A DNA stretch of 64,000 nt. Source: DAXETY01 sp051155755 (lineage in GTDB: Bacteria; Desulfobacterota; Desulfobacteria; Desulfobacterales; SG8-13). The position numbers and the translations under genes were made by a program. This document shows positions 60,599-64,000 of the stretch, in pieces. The DNA is taken from NCBI GenBank assembly GCA_051155755.1, contig DAXETY010000042.1, positions 1-64,000 on the forward strand, read 5' to 3'. The notes under the pieces were generated by a model. The model had not been told where the DNA came from. It was given only the letters and a program-made list of their open reading frames with translations, and made no database searches. Each line of letters begins with the position of its first letter. Position 1 is the stretch's first letter.

Positions 60599-61606
60599 GT
60601 GAACGAATCCATCGAGCATCTATACAACGAAGCCCTGCAGCGCATCGAAGCGGCTTTCGACGCGGAACACGTCCAGGAACTCTCCGTGCGTTATCTGGGC
60701 CGCAAGGGCCTGGTTACCCGATACCTGCGGGGGATCTCCGACCTGCCGCCGGAACAACGGGCTGCGGCCGGCCGCCGGGCCAATGAAATCAAACGCAGCC
60801 TGGAGCAGGCCGTAGCCGCAGCCAAGGCCCGCATCGAATCCGAGCAGCGCAGCGCCGCCGACCGAATCGATGTATCCCTGCCGGGCAGGCCCTGCGAAGC
60901 CGGGACCCTTCACCCGATTACCCGAATCAACCGGGAAATCTGCGAGATTTTCCAGCGACTGGGTTTCGATATTGTGGAAGGACCCGAGGTCGAAAGCGAT
61001 TACTATAACTTCGAAGCGCTGAACATCCCCAAAAACCATCCCGCCCGGGACATGCAGGACACCTTCTACGTTTCCGAAAACATCGTTCTGCGAACCCACA
61101 CTTCGCCGGTACAGATCCGCACGATGGAAAAAAAGCAGCCGCCGGTTCGAATCATCGCTCCGGGGAAAGTGTATCGCTGTGATTCCGACCTGACTCATAC
61201 ACCGATGTTCCACCAGGTGGAGGGCCTGCTGGTCGACGAAGGCATTTCGTTCGGCGACTTGAAAGGCGTTCTGACCTCGTTTGTCCATCAAATGTTCGAT
61301 GTAAAAACGGCCCTGCGGTTTCGTCCCAGTTTTTTCCCATTCACCGAGCCCAGTGCCGAAGTCGACATCCTGTGCGTGATTTGCCGGGGCGCCGGCTGCC
61401 GGGTTTGCTCGCAAACCGGTTGGCTGGAAATCCTCGGTTCGGGCATGGTTCATCCGGCGCTGTTCGAAAATGTCGGATACGATGCAGAGCGGTTCACGGG
61501 ATTCGCTTTCGGCATGGGCGTTGAACGGATCGCAATGCTCAAGTACGGGATCGACGATCTGCGAAAATTCTTCGAAAACGATATCCGCTTTCTAAGGCAA
61601 TTCTGA
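60599..61606 (+). CDS. pheS: Phenylalanyl-tRNA synthetase alpha subunit
   Basis: 335 residues from GTG 60599; the frame continues upstream but the family start (MNESIEHLYNEALQRIEAA) fits here. N-terminal coiled coil (about 1-85), then class II catalytic core: HPITRINREICEIFQRLGFDIVEGPEVESDYYNFEALN, TSPVQIRTM, motif 2 KVYRCDSDLTHTPMFHQVEG, motif 3 GFAFGMGVERIAMLKYGI. Charges tRNA-Phe with PheT. Confidence 0.96.
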   Translation: MNESIEHLYNEALQRIEAAFDAEHVQELSVRYLGRKGLVTRYLRGISDLPPEQRAAAGRRANEIKRSLEQAVAAAKARIESEQRSAADRIDVSLPGRPCEAGTLHPITRINREICEIFQRLGFDIVEGPEVESDYYNFEALNIPKNHPARDMQDTFYVSENIVLRTHTSPVQIRTMEKKQPPVRIIAPGKVYRCDSDLTHTPMFHQVEGLLVDEGISFGDLKGVLTSFVHQMFDVKTALRFRPSFFPFTEPSAEVDILCVICRGAGCRVCSQTGWLEILGSGMVHPALFENVGYDAERFTGFAFGMGVERIAMLKYGIDDLRKFFENDIRFLRQF

Positions 61607-61608
61607 TT

Positions 61609-64000
61609 ATGAAGGTAAGTCTGAGCTGGCTCAAGGAATACGTTCCGATCGAAATGGATGTCGATCACCTGGTGGAAGCATTGACGATGGCCGGTCTGGA
61701 GGTGGAGGAAGTCTCGGATCGTTACCATTATCTGGACCGCGTATTCGTGGGCCGCATCGCCGCTATCGAAGATCATCCCAATGCCGATCACCTCAAGGTC
61801 TGCTCGGTGGATGTGGGCGATCGCGCCCTGCGGGTTGTCTGCGGGGCACCCAACGTGAGCGAGGGCATGCGGTCGCCGCTGGCGCTTCCCGGCACGGTAT
61901 TCCCCGACGAAACGGTTCTGCAACAGAATACCATCCGCGGGGTGGTTTCCGAAGCCATGCTCTGCAGCGAGAAGGAACTGGGGTTGGGGCCCGATGCCGG
62001 AGGGATCATGGACCTGAACCGGCACCTGCCCGTCGGCAAATCGCTGGCCGATGCACTGGCGTTGTCCGATACGGTCCTTGAAATCGCCATCACACCGAAT
62101 CGACCGGATTGCCTGAGTATGATCGGAATTGCCCGTGAAATCGCCGCGATCCAGAAAATGCGTGTCCGCTATCCGGATGTCTGGATCGAAGATTCGGCCG
62201 ACGAGATCCATCGCCTTGCAGCGGTGGTCATCGAGTGCCCCGAACTGTGCCCGCGTTACTCGGCCCGACTGGTCGTCGACGTATCGATCGGTCCTTCGCC
62301 ATTCTGGCTGCAGGATCGTTTGATGTCCGTGGGGCTGCGTCCAATCAACAACGTGGTCGACATCACCAACTTCGTGCTGATGGAAAGCGGCCAACCCCTG
62401 CATGCCTTTGACTTTGACCGGCTGGCCGGCAATCGCATCGTGGTCCGCACGGCGGGCGACGGCGAAGCGTTTACGACGCTGGACGGAAAGCAACGCCGCC
62501 TTTCGGCAGACATGTGCATGATCTGTGACGCCGAAAAGCCGGCGGCCGTCGGCGGCGTGATGGGCGGGCTGAATTCGGAGATCGAAGCGGGCACCGGCCG
62601 GGTGTTGATTGAAAGCGCCTATTTCAACCCGGTCAGCATCCGCAAGACGGCCAAAAGACTCGGTCTGAGCTCGGAAGCGTCGTTCCGGTTCGAGCGCGGT
62701 ACCGACCCGGAGGGAACCCTGTCGGCGTTGAACCGGGCCGCCCGCCTGGTGGCTGAAATCTGCGGCGGCAAAACCATGGCCGGACTGATCGATGAATATC
62801 CCGTTCCGGTCCCACAGCGCACCATCCGGCTCAGTCCAAAGGCAACCAACCGACTGCTGGGTACCCGGTTTACGGCCGAATCCCTCGCGGAACACCTTCG
62901 ATCCATCGAATTCCGCACCGAAACCGGGGCCGGCGGCCAGTTGACGGTCACTCCGCCCAGCTTCCGGGTGGACGTCACCCGGCCTGAAGATCTGATGGAG
63001 GAGGCGGCGCGACTGTCCGGATACAACGCCATTCCGATTACCTATCCGGCCACGCCGGCCGAAGGCCGCCCGGTGGCAAAGCCCCTGCGGACCCGAGAGC
63101 GGATTCGGGATTGCCTGACCGGATTCGGATTCCTCGAGTCGATTCATTATTCTTTTATTGCTGAAGCCTCCTGCGAACGTTTGCGCATTCCCGGCAACGA
63201 CCGGCGTCGCAGCACGGTGGCCGTCATGAACCCGCTGACCGAAGACCAGACGGTCATGCGGACGTCGCTGGTCCCGGGTGTATTGTCGACACTGCAGCGC
63301 AACCTGGCCCAGCAGGAAAAAACGGTGAAAGTTTTTGAGATCGGCAAGGTGTATTATGCCACCGCAAACGAACAGCTCCCCCAGGAAGTCGAAATGCTGG
63401 CCGGCCTCTGGAGTGGCTTGCGAACACCGGCGACCTGGCACGGTAAAGCGGTTGCCTGCGATTTTTACGATTTGAAAGGCGCGGTGGAAGGCCTGCTGGC
63501 GGTCCTCGAAGTGCCGGAGGTGCGATTTACGGCATTGCCGGAAAACCGTTGTTACTTTTTCCACCCCGGCCGGGCGGCGCAAATCCTGGCCGGGGGCAGC
63601 CGAATCGGCGAGATCGGCGAGATTCACCCGGAAGTGCGCTCGGCCTTCGAAATCCGACAGAAGGCCTACGTTTTCGAATTGGACGTCGACCGCCTGATGC
63701 CGCTGGTTCCGGAAACCAAATCCTATCGGCCGTTGCCGAAGTACCCCGCCGTCAGCCGGGATCTCACGCTGATCGTAGCTGCACGATTCGAAGCCGGAGA
63801 AATTCTTCACCGCCTGGAGAACAGAGACGAGTCTCTGGTGGAAAGCGTCTCTCTGTTCGACGTGTTCGAAGGCGGGCCGATCGAAACCGGAAAGAAAAGC
63901 GTCTCTTTTCGCATCGTGTATCGCGCTCCGGATCGAACCCTAGAAGACGAAGAGATTAATCAGCTGCACCAATCATTGACGTCGGGTTTGATACAGGAGT
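61609..64000 (+). CDS. pheT: Phenylalanyl-tRNA synthetase beta subunit, 3' end cut by window
   Basis: 797 codons visible, open to the right edge, probably lacking only the last few. Starts two bases after the pheS stop (MKVSLSWLKEYVPIEMDVDHL). Contains the EMAP/OB domain (GRIAAIEDHPNADHLKVCSVDVG), B3/B4 editing domain (VDITNFVLMESGQPLHAFD), B5 (RTIRLSPKATNRLLG), catalytic-like core and the start of the C-terminal anticodon-binding domain (KYPAVSRDLTLIV). Forms the (alpha-beta)2 enzyme with PheS. Confidence 0.96.
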   Translation, partial: MKVSLSWLKEYVPIEMDVDHLVEALTMAGLEVEEVSDRYHYLDRVFVGRIAAIEDHPNADHLKVCSVDVGDRALRVVCGAPNVSEGMRSPLALPGTVFPDETVLQQNTIRGVVSEAMLCSEKELGLGPDAGGIMDLNRHLPVGKSLADALALSDTVLEIAITPNRPDCLSMIGIAREIAAIQKMRVRYPDVWIEDSADEIHRLAAVVIECPELCPRYSARLVVDVSIGPSPFWLQDRLMSVGLRPINNVVDITNFVLMESGQPLHAFDFDRLAGNRIVVRTAGDGEAFTTLDGKQRRLSADMCMICDAEKPAAVGGVMGGLNSEIEAGTGRVLIESAYFNPVSIRKTAKRLGLSSEASFRFERGTDPEGTLSALNRAARLVAEICGGKTMAGLIDEYPVPVPQRTIRLSPKATNRLLGTRFTAESLAEHLRSIEFRTETGAGGQLTVTPPSFRVDVTRPEDLMEEAARLSGYNAIPITYPATPAEGRPVAKPLRTRERIRDCLTGFGFLESIHYSFIAEASCERLRIPGNDRRRSTVAVMNPLTEDQTVMRTSLVPGVLSTLQRNLAQQEKTVKVFEIGKVYYATANEQLPQEVEMLAGLWSGLRTPATWHGKAVACDFYDLKGAVEGLLAVLEVPEVRFTALPENRCYFFHPGRAAQILAGGSRIGEIGEIHPEVRSAFEIRQKAYVFELDVDRLMPLVPETKSYRPLPKYPAVSRDLTLIVAARFEAGEILHRLENRDESLVESVSLFDVFEGGPIETGKKSVSFRIVYRAPDRTLEDEEINQLHQSLTSGLIQE

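Noticed and set aside
61450..63810. 786-codon open frame on the minus strand
   Set aside because: Exactly antisense to pheT, which has full PheT domain content; long antisense frames are expected in GC-rich coding DNA. Product shows no recognisable motif.

Overview
The window looks like chromosome from a GC-rich, Gram-negative sulfate-reducing bacterium, most likely Desulfobacterota (Desulfosarcina/Desulfobacteraceae-like). It carries the complete dissimilatory sulfate-activation and APS-reduction set: sat, aprBA and the membrane complex qmoABC. It also has a periplasmic Tat-exported [NiFe] hydrogenase with maturation genes, an etfBA pair, outer-membrane porins, a FadL channel and a cobalamin riboswitch. 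The lineage is inferred from gene content; no rRNA is present.

Layout. 1-5 kb: a cut-off porin, a VCBS-repeat envelope protein and a FadL-type channel. 4.7-12.8 kb, minus strand: argS, a SPOR-domain protein, gatC, gatA, two small genes, mutL, an orphan Phd-type antitoxin and a methyltransferase. Drifting heptamer repeat arrays lie between several of these. 13.1-18.3 kb, plus strand: a nickel ECF transport operon (NikK-like, an LbtU-type porin, NikM, NikL-like, NikQ, NikO) behind a leader that ends in an intrinsic terminator. 18.3-23.6 kb, plus strand: a cobalamin riboswitch, then btuCDF-type uptake genes, cobI and a nucleoside-recognition membrane protein. 23.8-26 kb: small signalling or hypothetical genes, including a receiver protein behind a sigma-54 promoter, and tRNA-Val.

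26-41 kb, minus strand: an LPP20/FlgT-like protein, a polyprenyl synthase, rimO and etfBA, then an operon running hydrogenase small subunit, large subunit, protease, hypC, hypF, hypD, hypE, apbE. 41.4-45 kb: an acidic protein, two tRNA-Ser genes, a tiny lipoprotein, a PilZ protein and sat. 45-53 kb, minus strand: aprBA and qmoABC. 53-58 kb: three Cys-cluster (YkgJ-type) proteins, an SDR protein lacking its usual lysine, and dgt. 57.7-64 kb, plus strand: an HSDR_N-like protein, tadA, infC (probable AUA start), rpmI, rplT, pheS and pheT (cut by the window end).

How they work together. Sat makes APS, AprBA reduces it, and QmoABC feeds AprBA electrons from the menaquinone pool. The hydrogenase supplies electrons from H2 and needs nickel, which the ECF operon would import; Hyp proteins and the protease build its active site. 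B12 uptake and CobI fit a corrinoid-dependent anaerobe.

The most striking observation is that the hydrogenase large-subunit gene has an in-frame TGA exactly at the second cysteine of the N-terminal CxxC nickel-ligand motif. A SECIS-like hairpin follows at the right distance, suggesting selenocysteine at a position different from that of classical [NiFeSe] hydrogenases.
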